The position numbers and the translations under genes are program-made. Below the pieces are notes generated by a model. The model ran no database searches. It had not been told where the DNA came from and saw only the letters and a list, made by a program, of their open reading frames with translations. Positions 7,939 to 16,582 of a stretch of DNA of 64,000 bases are shown in pieces (position 1 is the first letter of the stretch; each line of letters begins with the position of its first letter). The stretch lies in assembly GCF_937920395.1 (NCBI RefSeq), contig NZ_CALEVF010000040.1, positions 6,377 through 70,376 of the forward strand, given 5' to 3'. The DNA is from an uncultured Clostridium sp. GTDB taxonomy: Bacteria; Bacillota; Clostridia; Clostridiales; Clostridiaceae.

Positions 7939-9120
7939 ATGAGAGAAGTAGTAATTGTAGGAGCAGCAAGAACAGCAATAGGAACTTTTGGTGGAGGATT
8001 ATCAAAAGTATCAGCTGTAGAGATGGGAACTATTGTGGCTAAAGAAGCTATAAAAAGAGCTGGGATTAAACCAGAAATAGTAGAAGAAGCTATTATTGGT
8101 AACGTAATTCAAGCAGGACTTGGACAAAATATTGCAAGACAAATAGCTATAAATGCAGGACTAGATGAATCATCATCTGCATTAACAATAAATAAAGTAT
8201 GTGGTTCAGGACTAAGAGCAGTAAGTATGGCAGCACAGATTATAATGTGTGGAGATGCAGAAGTAGTTTTAGCTGGTGGAACTGAAAGTATGAGTAATGC
8301 TCCATATGTACTTCCAAACGAAAGATGGGGTAAAAGAATGGGAGACGGTAAAGTAGTAGATGCTATGATTAAAGACTCTCTTTGGGATGCATTTAACGAC
8401 TACCATATGGGAATAACTGCAGAAAATATTGCAGAAAAATTTAATATCACTAGAGAACAACAAGATGAATTTTCTTTAAAAAGCCAACATAAAGCTGAAG
8501 CAGCAATAAAAGCAGGCAAATTTAAAGATGAGATCGTTCCAGTAGTAATTCCTCAAAGAAAAGGTGACCCAATAACATTTGATACAGATGAAGGTCCTAG
8601 ATTTGGAATAACTATGGATAAATTAACTAAATTAAAACCAGCATTTAAAAAGGGTGGTACAGTAACTGCAGGTAATGCATCAGGAATAAACGATGGTTCT
8701 GTTATGTTTATAGTTATGTCAAAAGACAAAGCAGATCAATTAGGACTTAAACCATTAGTTTCAATTAAATCTTATGCATCAGCAGGAGTAGATCCAAAGA
8801 TAATGGGATACGGTCCAGTTCCAGCAAGTAAAAAAGCATTAGAAAAAGCAGGACTTACAGTAGCTGATTTAGACTTAATAGAAGCTAATGAAGCATTTGC
8901 TTCTCAATCATTAGCAGTAGCTAAAGATTTAGGATTAAATCCAGAAATAGTAAATGTAAATGGTGGAGCTATTGCACTAGGTCATCCAGTTGGAGCTTCA
9001 GGTGGAAGAATACTTATTACATTAATATATGAAATGATAAAAAGAGGTTCTAAAACTGGACTTGCTACATTATGTATAGGTGGCGGTCAAGGAACAGCAA
9101 TTATTGTTGAAAGAAAATAG
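7939..9120 (+). CDS. thl: acetyl-CoA C-acetyltransferase (thiolase)
   Basis: Thiolase condenses two acetyl-CoA into acetoacetyl-CoA, the entry step of butyrate/butanol-type fermentation, or runs in reverse for degradation. At 393 residues it has the full family length. The acyl-carrying Cys is in [10 protein letters not shown] (about residue 88), the catalytic His is in [15 protein letters not shown], and the second Cys is in [15 protein letters not shown] precedes the ATG. The gene is monocistronic, bounded by a strong terminator. A sigma-54 promoter upstream indicates control by the neighbouring PAS activator. Confidence 0.96.
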   Translation: MREVVIVGAARTAIGTFGGGLSKVSAVEMGTIVAKEAIKRAGIKPEIVEEAIIGNVIQAGLGQNIARQIAINAGLDESSSALTINKVCGSGLRAVSMAAQIIMCGDAEVVLAGGTESMSNAPYVLPNERWGKRMGDGKVVDAMIKDSLWDAFNDYHMGITAENIAEKFNITREQQDEFSLKSQHKAEAAIKAGKFKDEIVPVVIPQRKGDPITFDTDEGPRFGITMDKLTKLKPAFKKGGTVTAGNASGINDGSVMFIVMSKDKADQLGLKPLVSIKSYASAGVDPKIMGYGPVPASKKALEKAGLTVADLDLIEANEAFASQSLAVAKDLGLNPEIVNVNGGAIALGHPVGASGGRILITLIYEMIKRGSKTGLATLCIGGGQGTAIIVERK

Positions 9121-9130
9121 AAAATAAAAC

Positions 9131-9160
9131 AGGACCAGCGATATGCTGGTTCTTTTTTTA
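9131..9160 (+). terminator. thiolase terminator
   Basis: GACCAGC and GCTGGTT form a short GC stem around GATAT, followed by TTCTTTTTTTATTTTTT. Confidence 0.88.
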
Positions 9161-9276
9161 TTTTTTAAAATAAAATTTAAGGATAATTTAAGGATAATTT
9201 AATAATAATGTTATATAATACTAAGGAATAACCGCGAGCATTATGTTATACTTATATAATGATAGGAGTGATATAG

Positions 9277-9795
9277 ATGGTAAAAATAAAGAATGCAGTG
9301 CCTAACATTTTCACCTTAAGCAATATGTCTTGTGGTATTTTGTCTATACTTATGAGTTTTGACAGCAATTATAAATTAGCAGCGATATTTATTCTTTTAG
9401 CAGGAATATTTGATAGATATGATGGAAAAATAGCTAGGTTTTTAAATGTGGATGGTGAGCTTGGAAAAGAATTAGATTCATTATGTGATTTAGTATCTTT
9501 TGGTGTTGCACCTTCCATATTAATATTTAGTATTTATAATTTTGCAGGGCTTGGACCAATTGGATATTTAATGGTTTTAGTATTTCCAGTAGCGGGGGCA
9601 TATAGACTCGCAAAATACAATATTACAGATTTTGATGGCGTCTTCTCAGGAATTCCGATCACTGTTACAGGTACATTTTTAGCATTGTATGCATTCTTCA
9701 TGTTTAATAGAGCATCAAATTTAGGGCCTACAGTGTTTTTAGTAATTTTGTTATCATATTTAATGGTAAGCAAGTTTAAATTTAAAAAGCAATAA
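9277..9795 (+). CDS. pssA: CDP-diacylglycerol--serine O-phosphatidyltransferase
   Basis: This integral membrane enzyme makes phosphatidylserine from CDP-diacylglycerol and serine, the first step to phosphatidylethanolamine. The CDP-alcohol phosphotransferase motif DG-x2-AR-x8-G-x3-D-x3-D is seen as DGKIARFLNVDGELGKELD and the following SLCD. Several hydrophobic helices span the remaining sequence. The 172-residue length fits the short Gram-positive form. GGAG precedes the ATG. The phosphatidylserine decarboxylase gene that often follows is absent here. Confidence 0.92.
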   Translation: MVKIKNAVPNIFTLSNMSCGILSILMSFDSNYKLAAIFILLAGIFDRYDGKIARFLNVDGELGKELDSLCDLVSFGVAPSILIFSIYNFAGLGPIGYLMVLVFPVAGAYRLAKYNITDFDGVFSGIPITVTGTFLALYAFFMFNRASNLGPTVFLVILLSYLMVSKFKFKKQ

Positions 9796-9836
9796 TAATG
9801 CAAGTAATATATTTTTAATGCAATTATATTAAGAAA

Positions 9837-9862
9837 CCTCACCTAAAAGTGAGGCTTTTTTT
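9837..9862. terminator. bidirectional terminator pssA / deacetylase
   Basis: CCTCAC (9837-9842) pairs with GTGAGG (9849-9854), followed by CTTTTTTT on the plus strand. It separates convergent genes. Confidence 0.75.
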
Positions 9863-10631
9863 AATTCTTAAATTTATAATAATACTCAGGTGTATCTTTA
9901 GTTATGGCTTTAAATTCATAACCTAAATCAAGATAATACTTTATAATACCGGGTAGTGCTTTTACTGTGTTTTTATTATTTGAATTACAATGCATAAGGA
10001 TTATAGCTGTATTTTCATTACCTCTGATTTTTTTTGTGTTTTTAATAAGTTGTGATACGCTTAAGTTTGGGTTGACACCATCAAGTGCATCTACATTCCA
10101 ATCATATATTTTAAAGCCATTTTTATGAAGGTTTTCTAAAGTAAGAGAATTTAATCGTTTTGAACTGCCACCAGGAAACCTAATAATCTTAGAAGTAGAG
10201 CCTGTGATTTCTTGGATCTTGCTCGAGGTTTTTTCCATTTCGTCAATAAATTCATCTGTGCTTCTATATATCTTTTTAAAATTATGACTATAAGTATGAA
10301 GACCTATGCTATGACCTTCGGTATAGATTCTCTTGAGGATAGATTCTTTTCCTTCAATTTCTTTTCCTACTATAAAAAAAGTAGCTTTTACTTTTTCGGT
10401 TTTTAATACATCTAATAGTGCATCTGTAATAACGTAGGTAGGACCATCGTCAAAAGTTAAATAGACAAATTTAGAAACATGTTGGTAACCTCCATCCTTA
10501 AAGGAAGTAATTGAAGGTCTAAAAGTTTGGCTGCTTTTTTGAGATTTATTAACATAAGAACTGTATATTAATAAAAAACAAATAATAGTGGTTGTAAAAA
10601 TTATAAAAATATTTTTTTTCCTAAACGCCAT
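9861..10631 (-). CDS. polysaccharide deacetylase (NodB domain), membrane-anchored
   Basis: This carbohydrate esterase (CE4/NodB) is predicted to remove N-acetyl groups from peptidoglycan or another glycan outside the cell. A single N-terminal hydrophobic segment anchors it. The NodB motifs are present: TFDDGP with the catalytic Asp and metal Asp, HTYSH with the metal His pair, and IRFPGGSSKR. The best start is the ATG at 10631, spaced 8 nt from AAGGTGA. A GTG 12 nt further upstream overlaps that ribosome site. The substrate cannot be read from sequence. Confidence 0.9.
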   Translation of the reverse strand: MAFRKKNIFIIFTTTIICFLLIYSSYVNKSQKSSQTFRPSITSFKDGGYQHVSKFVYLTFDDGPTYVITDALLDVLKTEKVKATFFIVGKEIEGKESILKRIYTEGHSIGLHTYSHNFKKIYRSTDEFIDEMEKTSSKIQEITGSTSKIIRFPGGSSKRLNSLTLENLHKNGFKIYDWNVDALDGVNPNLSVSQLIKNTKKIRGNENTAIILMHCNSNNKNTVKALPGIIKYYLDLGYEFKAITKDTPEYYYKFKN

Positions 10632-10733
10632 ATTATCACTCACCTTTAGTTTTTGTTGATATTAGTATGCCCAAAGAAGAATCTATTAAAACAGTATATT
10701 ATTAAAACCAAAATTTAAACAAGAAATTTAAAG

Positions 10734-10762
10734 TTGAATTTTATATAATTACGATATATAAT
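10734..10762 (+). promoter_or_regulatory. sigma-A promoter of hydF
   Basis: TTGAAT (10734-10739), a 17-nt spacer and TATAAT (10757-10762) form a near-consensus housekeeping promoter 70 bp before hydF. Confidence 0.75.
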
Positions 10763-10832
10763 AAATCTAGAATTTTATGATTGTATAGAAAAATAAAACC
10801 AATTTTAAAAGAAGAAAGAGGAGGCAGATAGT

Positions 10833-12038
10833 ATGCAGCAAACACCAAATTCTAATAGACTTCATATAGCTATATTTGGGAAAAGAAATGTAGGAAAATC
10901 AAGTTTAATTAATGCACTAACAAATCAGGATATTGCATTGGTTTCTAGTTTGGCAGGAACCACAACGGATCCAGTATATAAAGCAATGGAATTACTTCCA
11001 ATAGGACCAGTTGTGATTATAGATACTGCAGGACTTGATGATGATGGAGAAATAGGTGAACTTAGAATCAAGAAAACTAAGGAAGTTATGGATAAAACAG
11101 ATTTAGCTCTTTTGGTTATAGATGGTAATGAGAAGGATTTAGTATTTGAAGAAATGTGGTATGAAGATTTGAAAAATAGAAAAATTCCTATAGTAGGAGT
11201 TATAAATAAAATCGATGAAAATGTAGTAACATTAGGGAAAATTCAGCTTGAAGGTATACAAAAGATAATAGGCATAGATTTTGTTAAGGTTAGTGCTAAA
11301 GACAGAATAAATATTGATGAATTAAAAAAAGCAATTATGGACGCTGCTCCAGGGGATTTCGAGAAAAATACAATTGTAGGTGACATAGTAAAACCAAAAT
11401 CAATAGTGTTAGTTGTGGCACCACAAGATATTCAAGCGCCAAAAGGAAGATTAATACTTCCGCAGGTTCAAATTATAAGGGACTTACTTGATAATGATGT
11501 TATGGCTCTTGTTGTAAAGGATAGTGAGTTAGGCGATATTTTAGCTGCACTAAAAGGTAAACCAGATTTGGTGATTACAGATTCACAGGTATTTAAAAAA
11601 GTTAATGCTATTATCCCTAAAGATGTACCACTTACTTCGTTCTCTATACTTATGGCTAGGTATAAGGGAGATTTAGATACCTTAGTTAAAGGGGCAAGAG
11701 CTATTGATACGCTGAAACCAGGAGATAAGGTACTCATTGCAGAAGCATGTACTCACCACCCGCTCGAGGGCGATATAGGGAGAGAAAAACTTCCCAAATG
11801 GCTTAATGATAAAGTAGGTGGGAAACTAGATATAACGGTCTGTGCGGGTAGTAGTTTCCCAGAAGATTTGAGTGAATATAAACTAATAGTTCATTGTGGG
11901 GCATGTATGTTTAATAGACAACAGTTAATGTCGAGAATAAAGAAAGCTAATATAGTTGACCTGCCTATTACCAATTTTGGTATAGCTATAGCTCATATAA
12001 ATGGTATATTAAATAGAGTACTTAGTGCGTTTGATTAA
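10833..12038 (+). CDS. hydF: [FeFe]-hydrogenase H-cluster maturation GTPase
   Basis: HydF is the scaffold GTPase on which the 2Fe subcluster of [FeFe]-hydrogenase is assembled, working with the radical-SAM enzymes HydE and HydG. The N-terminal GTPase domain has Walker A GKRNVGKSS, the G2/G3 elements GTTTDP and DTAGLDD, and NKID. The C-terminal cluster domain has the HydF pattern EACTHHPLEGDIGREKLP and HCGACMFNRQQ, giving three Cys ligands. The 401-residue length is typical. AGAGGAGG precedes the ATG. It stands alone; hydE and hydG are not in the window. Confidence 0.95.
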   Translation: MQQTPNSNRLHIAIFGKRNVGKSSLINALTNQDIALVSSLAGTTTDPVYKAMELLPIGPVVIIDTAGLDDDGEIGELRIKKTKEVMDKTDLALLVIDGNEKDLVFEEMWYEDLKNRKIPIVGVINKIDENVVTLGKIQLEGIQKIIGIDFVKVSAKDRINIDELKKAIMDAAPGDFEKNTIVGDIVKPKSIVLVVAPQDIQAPKGRLILPQVQIIRDLLDNDVMALVVKDSELGDILAALKGKPDLVITDSQVFKKVNAIIPKDVPLTSFSILMARYKGDLDTLVKGARAIDTLKPGDKVLIAEACTHHPLEGDIGREKLPKWLNDKVGGKLDITVCAGSSFPEDLSEYKLIVHCGACMFNRQQLMSRIKKANIVDLPITNFGIAIAHINGILNRVLSAFD

Positions 12039-12304
12039 AAGATTATTTAATATATATTTTTAATATTAATAATAAAATAAATAAATCATGTAAAAACTTG
12101 TATAGTGACAATTAACATGCTACAATTTGTTTGAAATTACAAAACAAGTAAAATAAAATAAAAGAAAAAACATTTATTAAATGCATATAGACAAAAGGTA
12201 TTTAGGGACGAATATAAGTTTATGTTAGCTTAATAAGTATATAATTATAATTTAAGTATAAATATATAACAATGTAAATTAAAGAATTGAAAGGGGAATT
12301 ATAA

Positions 12305-12517
12305 ATGAAGAAAAAAATATATATTGATGGAATGAGCTGTTCACATTGTGTAAGTCATGTAAAGGAAGCACTACTTGATATCGGAGCTACTAAAGTAAAG
12401 GTTGATTTAGAAGAAAAATTTGCAGTAGCAGAGTTTGAGGATGAAACAACTGATAATGATATCACAGAAGCTATTGAAGAAGTAGGATATGAAGTTACAG
12501 AAGTAGAAGAAGATTAA
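12305..12517 (+). CDS. CopZ-like heavy-metal-binding domain protein
   Basis: This 70-residue ferredoxin-like fold (HMA) protein has the metal-binding MSCSHC motif at its N-terminus (GMSCSHCVSHVKEAL). It would carry Cu(I) or a similar soft metal. By hand it matches the CopZ at 29848-30060 in 38 of 70 positions, so the two are paralogues. Unlike that copy it has no copper ATPase or CsoR gene beside it. AAGGGG precedes the ATG and a strong terminator follows, so it is monocistronic. Its acidic C-terminus (EVEED) differs from the paralogue. Confidence 0.88.
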   Translation: MKKKIYIDGMSCSHCVSHVKEALLDIGATKVKVDLEEKFAVAEFEDETTDNDITEAIEEVGYEVTEVEED

Positions 12518-12535
12518 CATAATCATAAACAAGAT

Positions 12536-12569
12536 AGCCCTACCAAATTACATTGGTAGGGCTGTTTTT
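12536..12569. terminator. terminator after the CopZ-like gene
   Basis: AGCCCTACCAA (12536-12546) pairs perfectly with TTGGTAGGGCT (12553-12563), followed by GTTTTTA. It also separates the convergent phosphodiesterase gene. Confidence 0.88.
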
Positions 12570-12597
12570 ATAGTTAAAACTTGTAATATTTATAATG

Positions 12598-13089
12598 TCA
12601 GTTGAAAAATTTTAAATGAACATCTATTTTTTTATTTTCAATTTCTAAAATAACATAAGAATACCATGGCTCACGTCGTTTGCAGGAGGGTGAACCGGGA
12701 TTAATCATAAGCACTTTATTTTTGGTTAATATAAGTGGTTGATGGGTGTGTCCGAAGATTATTATATCTACCTTATCATCAATAAATTTATCATATGCTG
12801 TAGTTAGTGTGTTTTTACTAGTGCCATGACCATGATATAAACCGATTTTATAACCTTCTATAGATAATATTTCTTTCTCTTTTAATATACTTCTTATATA
12901 ATGTTTATCATTATTTCCCCATACTCCAACGAAGTTCTGATGCTCTTTTAATTTCGATACAACACTTGGTGAAATATAATCACCTGCATGAATAATCATA
13001 TCGGCTTCTCTAAATAAACTGTCTATTAATTTAAAAAGTTTATCATTATGTTTTTTTGCATGCGTATCAGATAATATCACAATTTTCAT
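12598..13089 (-). CDS. YfcE/MJ0936-family metallophosphoesterase
   Basis: This 163-residue calcineurin-like phosphodiesterase shows all the metal-binding blocks: SDTHAKKH, HAGDYIS, GNNDKH, YHGHG, FGHTHQP and NPGSPS. Members hydrolyse phosphodiesters such as model substrates or cyclic nucleotides with Mn2+; the physiological substrate is unknown. AAGGTGAT precedes the ATG. It is cytoplasmic, with no signal peptide or membrane segment, and appears monocistronic. Confidence 0.9.
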   Translation of the reverse strand: MKIVILSDTHAKKHNDKLFKLIDSLFREADMIIHAGDYISPSVVSKLKEHQNFVGVWGNNDKHYIRSILKEKEILSIEGYKIGLYHGHGTSKNTLTTAYDKFIDDKVDIIIFGHTHQPLILTKNKVLMINPGSPSCKRREPWYSYVILEIENKKIDVHLKFFN

Positions 13090-13334
13090 ATTTCATCACC
13101 TTTTAGTATTATATTATTTTATATTATGTTTTGATACACAATTGGTATTTGTTTATAAAATATTAGTATATTAACTTGTTATATGTTTTAATGAGTTTTA
13201 TTATTCAGATACCTTTATTTTACATCTGGAATTTTATTTATATAACAATTCTGTTATAATCAATATATAAATACAAGAAGTAGATTATTTAATTTAACTA
13301 AAAATTAGAAGATTATTTAAGAGGTAGGAGAAAA

Positions 13335-14045
13335 ATGGGACAAGTAGAAGAGAAAGTATTAATTTACGAGCAAAATGGAATTAATATAAAAAATGAGAAG
13401 TCTTTGCATTCAGCCATTAAACAGTGGTATGTTACTGATGGAGATAGATTTGAGGTCAAATTAGATAAATATGTAATTGATTTAGTGAGAGAAGATTCGT
13501 TAATTGAAATACAAACAAAAAACTTTAGTGCAATTCGTAATAAACTTAGAGAATTAGTTAAGTATAATAAGGTAATGTTAGTACATCCTATAGCTACAGA
13601 AAAATATATAGTAACTAAAGAACAATCGAATGTAGTAATTAGTAGAAGAAAGTCGCCTAAAAAGGGTAAATTAGTTGATCTATTTGATGAATTGATTAGG
13701 ATACCTGATTTAATGGGATCAGATAATTTTATATTGGAAATTTTAATGATTAAAGAAGAAGAGATAAGATGCAAGGATGGTAAAGGAAGTTGGAGAAGAA
13801 AAGGTGTAAGCATAATAGATCATAAACTTTTAGAGGTAATTGAGAAAGTTACTTTTAAAGAGGATAAGGATTTCTTTATATTTTTGCCAGACGAATTACC
13901 AGGAAATTTTACAAACAAAAACTTGGCAAAAATATTGAAAATTCCTGAAAAGAAGGCAAGGAAAATAACATATTGTTTTAGAAAAATGAAGATTATAAAA
14001 GAAATAGGGAAAATTAAAAATGAACTTATATTTGAAAGGCTGTGA
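13335..14045 (+). CDS. uncharacterised protein, possible PD-(D/E)XK-like fold plus C-terminal winged helix
   Basis: I do not assign a function. The 236-residue protein is soluble and basic. The segment KYVIDLVREDSLIEIQT (about residues 45-61) is followed by NFSAIRNKLRELVKYNKVMLVHPI. A strand with Asp, then an E-x-Q strand, then a helix and strand recall the PD-(D/E)XK nuclease core (inference). A basic RRKSPKKGK patch follows. The C-terminal part (FTNKNLAKILKIPEKKARKITYCFRKM) looks like a DNA-binding winged helix. TAGGAG precedes the ATG. It ends 36 bp before a dehydrogenase homologue and may be cotranscribed. I recall similar hypothetical proteins in other anaerobes. Confidence 0.55.
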   Translation: MGQVEEKVLIYEQNGINIKNEKSLHSAIKQWYVTDGDRFEVKLDKYVIDLVREDSLIEIQTKNFSAIRNKLRELVKYNKVMLVHPIATEKYIVTKEQSNVVISRRKSPKKGKLVDLFDELIRIPDLMGSDNFILEILMIKEEEIRCKDGKGSWRRKGVSIIDHKLLEVIEKVTFKEDKDFFIFLPDELPGNFTNKNLAKILKIPEKKARKITYCFRKMKIIKEIGKIKNELIFERL

Positions 14046-14081
14046 AATTAAAGCGGTTAGTATTTATAGGAGGTAAAAGCT

Positions 14082-15059
14082 ATGGATAAAAAAAGAGTTT
14101 ACGTAACAAGAAGAATTCCAGATGAGGCTATTGAACTTTTAAAAAAGTATTTTGATGTAGAAATAAATCCTTTTGATAGAGGTTTGTTAAGAGAAGAACT
14201 TGTTGAGCAGGTAAAAGGTAAGGATGCTGTTTTATGTCTTTTAACTGATAATATAGATAAAGAGGTACTTGAGTCAGCAGGGGATAAATGCAAAATTTTT
14301 GCTAATTACGGTGTTGGTTATAGCAATATTGATATAGCTACGGCTACCAAACAGGGAATAATAATTACAAACACTCCCTGCGTATTAGATGACGCTACTG
14401 CAGATCTTGCGTGGACACTTCTCATGGTTGTGTCTAGAAGAATCGTAGCAGCGGATAAGTTCACAAGAAATGGTGCTTATGAGTCTTGTGATCCTATGAT
14501 GTTTCTCGGACGTGAAATTACTGGCAAGACATTAGGCGTTGTAGGGGCAGGGAGAATTGGGTTTAACTTCGCAAAGAAAGCTAAGGCCTTTGATATGAAA
14601 ATACTATATACTGATATAGTTAGAAATTATAAAATGGAAAAAGAACTTGGCGCTATTTATGTAGATAAAGAAGATTTGCTTTGCGAATCTGATTTTATAT
14701 CATTACATGTACCACTTTTACCTTCCACCAATCATTATATAGGAGAGAAAGAATTTTCTATGATGAAAAATACTTCAGTTATTGTTAATACATGTAGTGG
14801 TCCAGTAATTGACGAAAAAGCATTGGTTAAAGCCCTTAAATATGGTGAAATATGGGGAGCGGGACTTGACGTGTTTGAACATGAACCCAATATTGAACCA
14901 GAACTTCTAGATATGTACAATGTTTCAATTGTTCCTCGTATTTCTTCAGCTACAATGGAAACAAGAACAAAGATGGGACTAGTTGCAGCTAAAAGTATTA
15001 TCAAAGTCCTAAATGGTGAAATTCCTGATACTTGTGTTAATACGGATGTATTAAAATAG
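14082..15059 (+). CDS. D-isomer 2-hydroxyacid dehydrogenase homologue with substituted active site
   Basis: The 325-residue protein has the two-domain family fold and the NAD-binding motif GVVGAGRIG (about 152-160). The family catalytic triad is Arg-Glu-His. Here the Arg position of N-T-x-R-G-P is Ser239 (NTCSGP), and the His of TPHIxSAT is Arg286 (VPRISSAT). Only Glu268 (DVFEHEP) remains. The gene is otherwise intact, with AGGAGG before the ATG. It may have another activity or act as a binding protein. A YgeY-like hydrolase follows after a terminator. Confidence 0.85.
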   Translation: MDKKRVYVTRRIPDEAIELLKKYFDVEINPFDRGLLREELVEQVKGKDAVLCLLTDNIDKEVLESAGDKCKIFANYGVGYSNIDIATATKQGIIITNTPCVLDDATADLAWTLLMVVSRRIVAADKFTRNGAYESCDPMMFLGREITGKTLGVVGAGRIGFNFAKKAKAFDMKILYTDIVRNYKMEKELGAIYVDKEDLLCESDFISLHVPLLPSTNHYIGEKEFSMMKNTSVIVNTCSGPVIDEKALVKALKYGEIWGAGLDVFEHEPNIEPELLDMYNVSIVPRISSATMETRTKMGLVAAKSIIKVLNGEIPDTCVNTDVLK

Positions 15060-15070
15060 TTTTATTATTA

Positions 15071-15112
15071 AAGCATTTACATTTAAAGCAGGGAATGTAA
15101 GTGCTTTATTAT
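15071..15112 (+). terminator. terminator after dehydrogenase homologue
   Basis: AAGCATTTACATT (15071-15083) pairs with AATGTAAGTGCTT (15094-15106) with one G-T pair, then TATTATTT. Confidence 0.7.
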
Positions 15113-15270
15113 TTGAGAATATTAATAATATTTAGTTCTTTTGAAGGTATATATTTCATAGAATATATTTATAGCAATATATTTTATGAAATATATACTT
15201 TTGTTATTTGTTAAGCTTAAATTGAGGCACTTTTTATTTACAATATAGATAAATTGAAGGAGGCTTTACA

Positions 15271-16494
15271 ATGAACATTGATTTTCAAAGGGTATTACAG
15301 AAAGCAGAAGAGTACAAAGGTGACATATCAAGGTTTCTTCGCGATATGATTGCTATTCCAAGTGAGAGTTGTAATGAAGGACGTATTATAGCAAGAATTA
15401 GTGAAGAAATGAAAAAGGTTGGTTTTGATAAGATAGAAATAGATAAAATGGGTAACATAATAGGGTCGATAGGTCATGGAAGCCATATTATTGCTATGGA
15501 TGCACATGTAGATACAGTAGGGCTTGGGGATAAAGATTTATGGCAGTACGATCCATATAAAGGGTATGAAGATATGGAAGTAATCATAGGACGTGGTGGG
15601 AGTGATCAAAAGGGCGGTATGGCATCTATGGTTTATGGAGCAAAGATTATTAAAGAATTGGACATGCATGGTGACTATACCTTATTAATTACAGGTACAG
15701 TCCAAGAAGAGGAGTGCGAAGGACTTTGCTGGCAATATATGATAAATGAAGATAAAATTGAACCTGAATTTGTTGTAATTACTGAACCTACTTCTTGCAA
15801 TATATATAGAGGACATAGGGGACGTATGGAGATAAGAGTAGTTACTCATGGAACAAGTTGTAATGGCTCATCACAAGATAGAGGGGTTAATGCTATATAT
15901 AAAATGGCTCCCATATTAAACGAATTAAAAGAGCTTAATGAGCTTTTGCCCTGCGATAATTTTTTAGGAAGAGGGACACTTGCTGTTTCTGAAATATTTT
16001 TCACTTCGCCTTCAAGATGTGCGGTGGCGGATAGTTGCACCATATCAATTAATAGAAGGTTAACAGGAAAAGAAAGTTATGATTATGCCTTAGATCAAAT
16101 TAAAAATCTTTCTTCAATTAAAAATATGAAGGCTGAAGTTTCTATATATGATTATGAGAAAGCTTCTTATAAGGGAGTTATTTATCCTACAGCTGCTTAT
16201 TTTCCAACTTGGCGCTTAGATGTTGATCACCCAGTTTGTGAAACTTTAGTAGAAGGTTATGAAGCTTTATTTAATGAGGAACCACTAGTTGATAAATGGA
16301 CATTTTCTACAAATGGTGCTTCAATTATGGGTAGATATGATATACCATGTATTGGTTTTGGACCTGGTAATGAGGACGAGGCACATTCTCCAAATGAGCG
16401 AACTTTAAAGAGCGAGTTAGTCAAGGCAGCAGCTATGTATGCGGTAATTCCTAGTTTATATGTAAACAGAGTAGTTAAAACTAACAAATTATAA
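15271..16494 (+). CDS. M20-family metallohydrolase, YgeY-like (selenium-metabolism-linked)
   Basis: This di-zinc amidohydrolase/peptidase of the M20 family most resembles YgeY, which occurs with selenium-dependent molybdenum hydroxylases. Metal ligands are seen: His79 and Asp81 (MDAHVDTV), Asp112 (GGSDQKGG), the catalytic Glu146-Glu147 (VQEEECEG), Glu172 ([15 protein letters not shown]) and His372 (EAHSPNE). In the lid domain the family motif SCHGS reads SCNGS, so the conserved His is Asn198. GGAGG precedes the ATG. No other selenium gene is nearby. The substrate is unknown. Confidence 0.85.
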   Translation: MNIDFQRVLQKAEEYKGDISRFLRDMIAIPSESCNEGRIIARISEEMKKVGFDKIEIDKMGNIIGSIGHGSHIIAMDAHVDTVGLGDKDLWQYDPYKGYEDMEVIIGRGGSDQKGGMASMVYGAKIIKELDMHGDYTLLITGTVQEEECEGLCWQYMINEDKIEPEFVVITEPTSCNIYRGHRGRMEIRVVTHGTSCNGSSQDRGVNAIYKMAPILNELKELNELLPCDNFLGRGTLAVSEIFFTSPSRCAVADSCTISINRRLTGKESYDYALDQIKNLSSIKNMKAEVSIYDYEKASYKGVIYPTAAYFPTWRLDVDHPVCETLVEGYEALFNEEPLVDKWTFSTNGASIMGRYDIPCIGFGPGNEDEAHSPNERTLKSELVKAAAMYAVIPSLYVNRVVKTNKL

Positions 16495-16508
16495 CATTGT
16501 TATTCGGT

Positions 16509-16540
16509 ATAAAAAAGAAGCAACCTGTGATAACACAGGC
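16509..16540 (-). terminator. amylase terminator
   Basis: On the minus strand CCTGTG-TTAT-CACAGG is followed by TTGCTTCTTTTTT. Confidence 0.7.
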
Positions 16541-16582
16541 TGGGGGCATATATTACTTATTATTCAGCGATTAAGGATCTGA

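Noticed and set aside
9179-9200. Tandem AAGGATAATTT repeat before pssA
   Set aside because: Only two copies in an AT-rich leader, with no dyad or known factor match.
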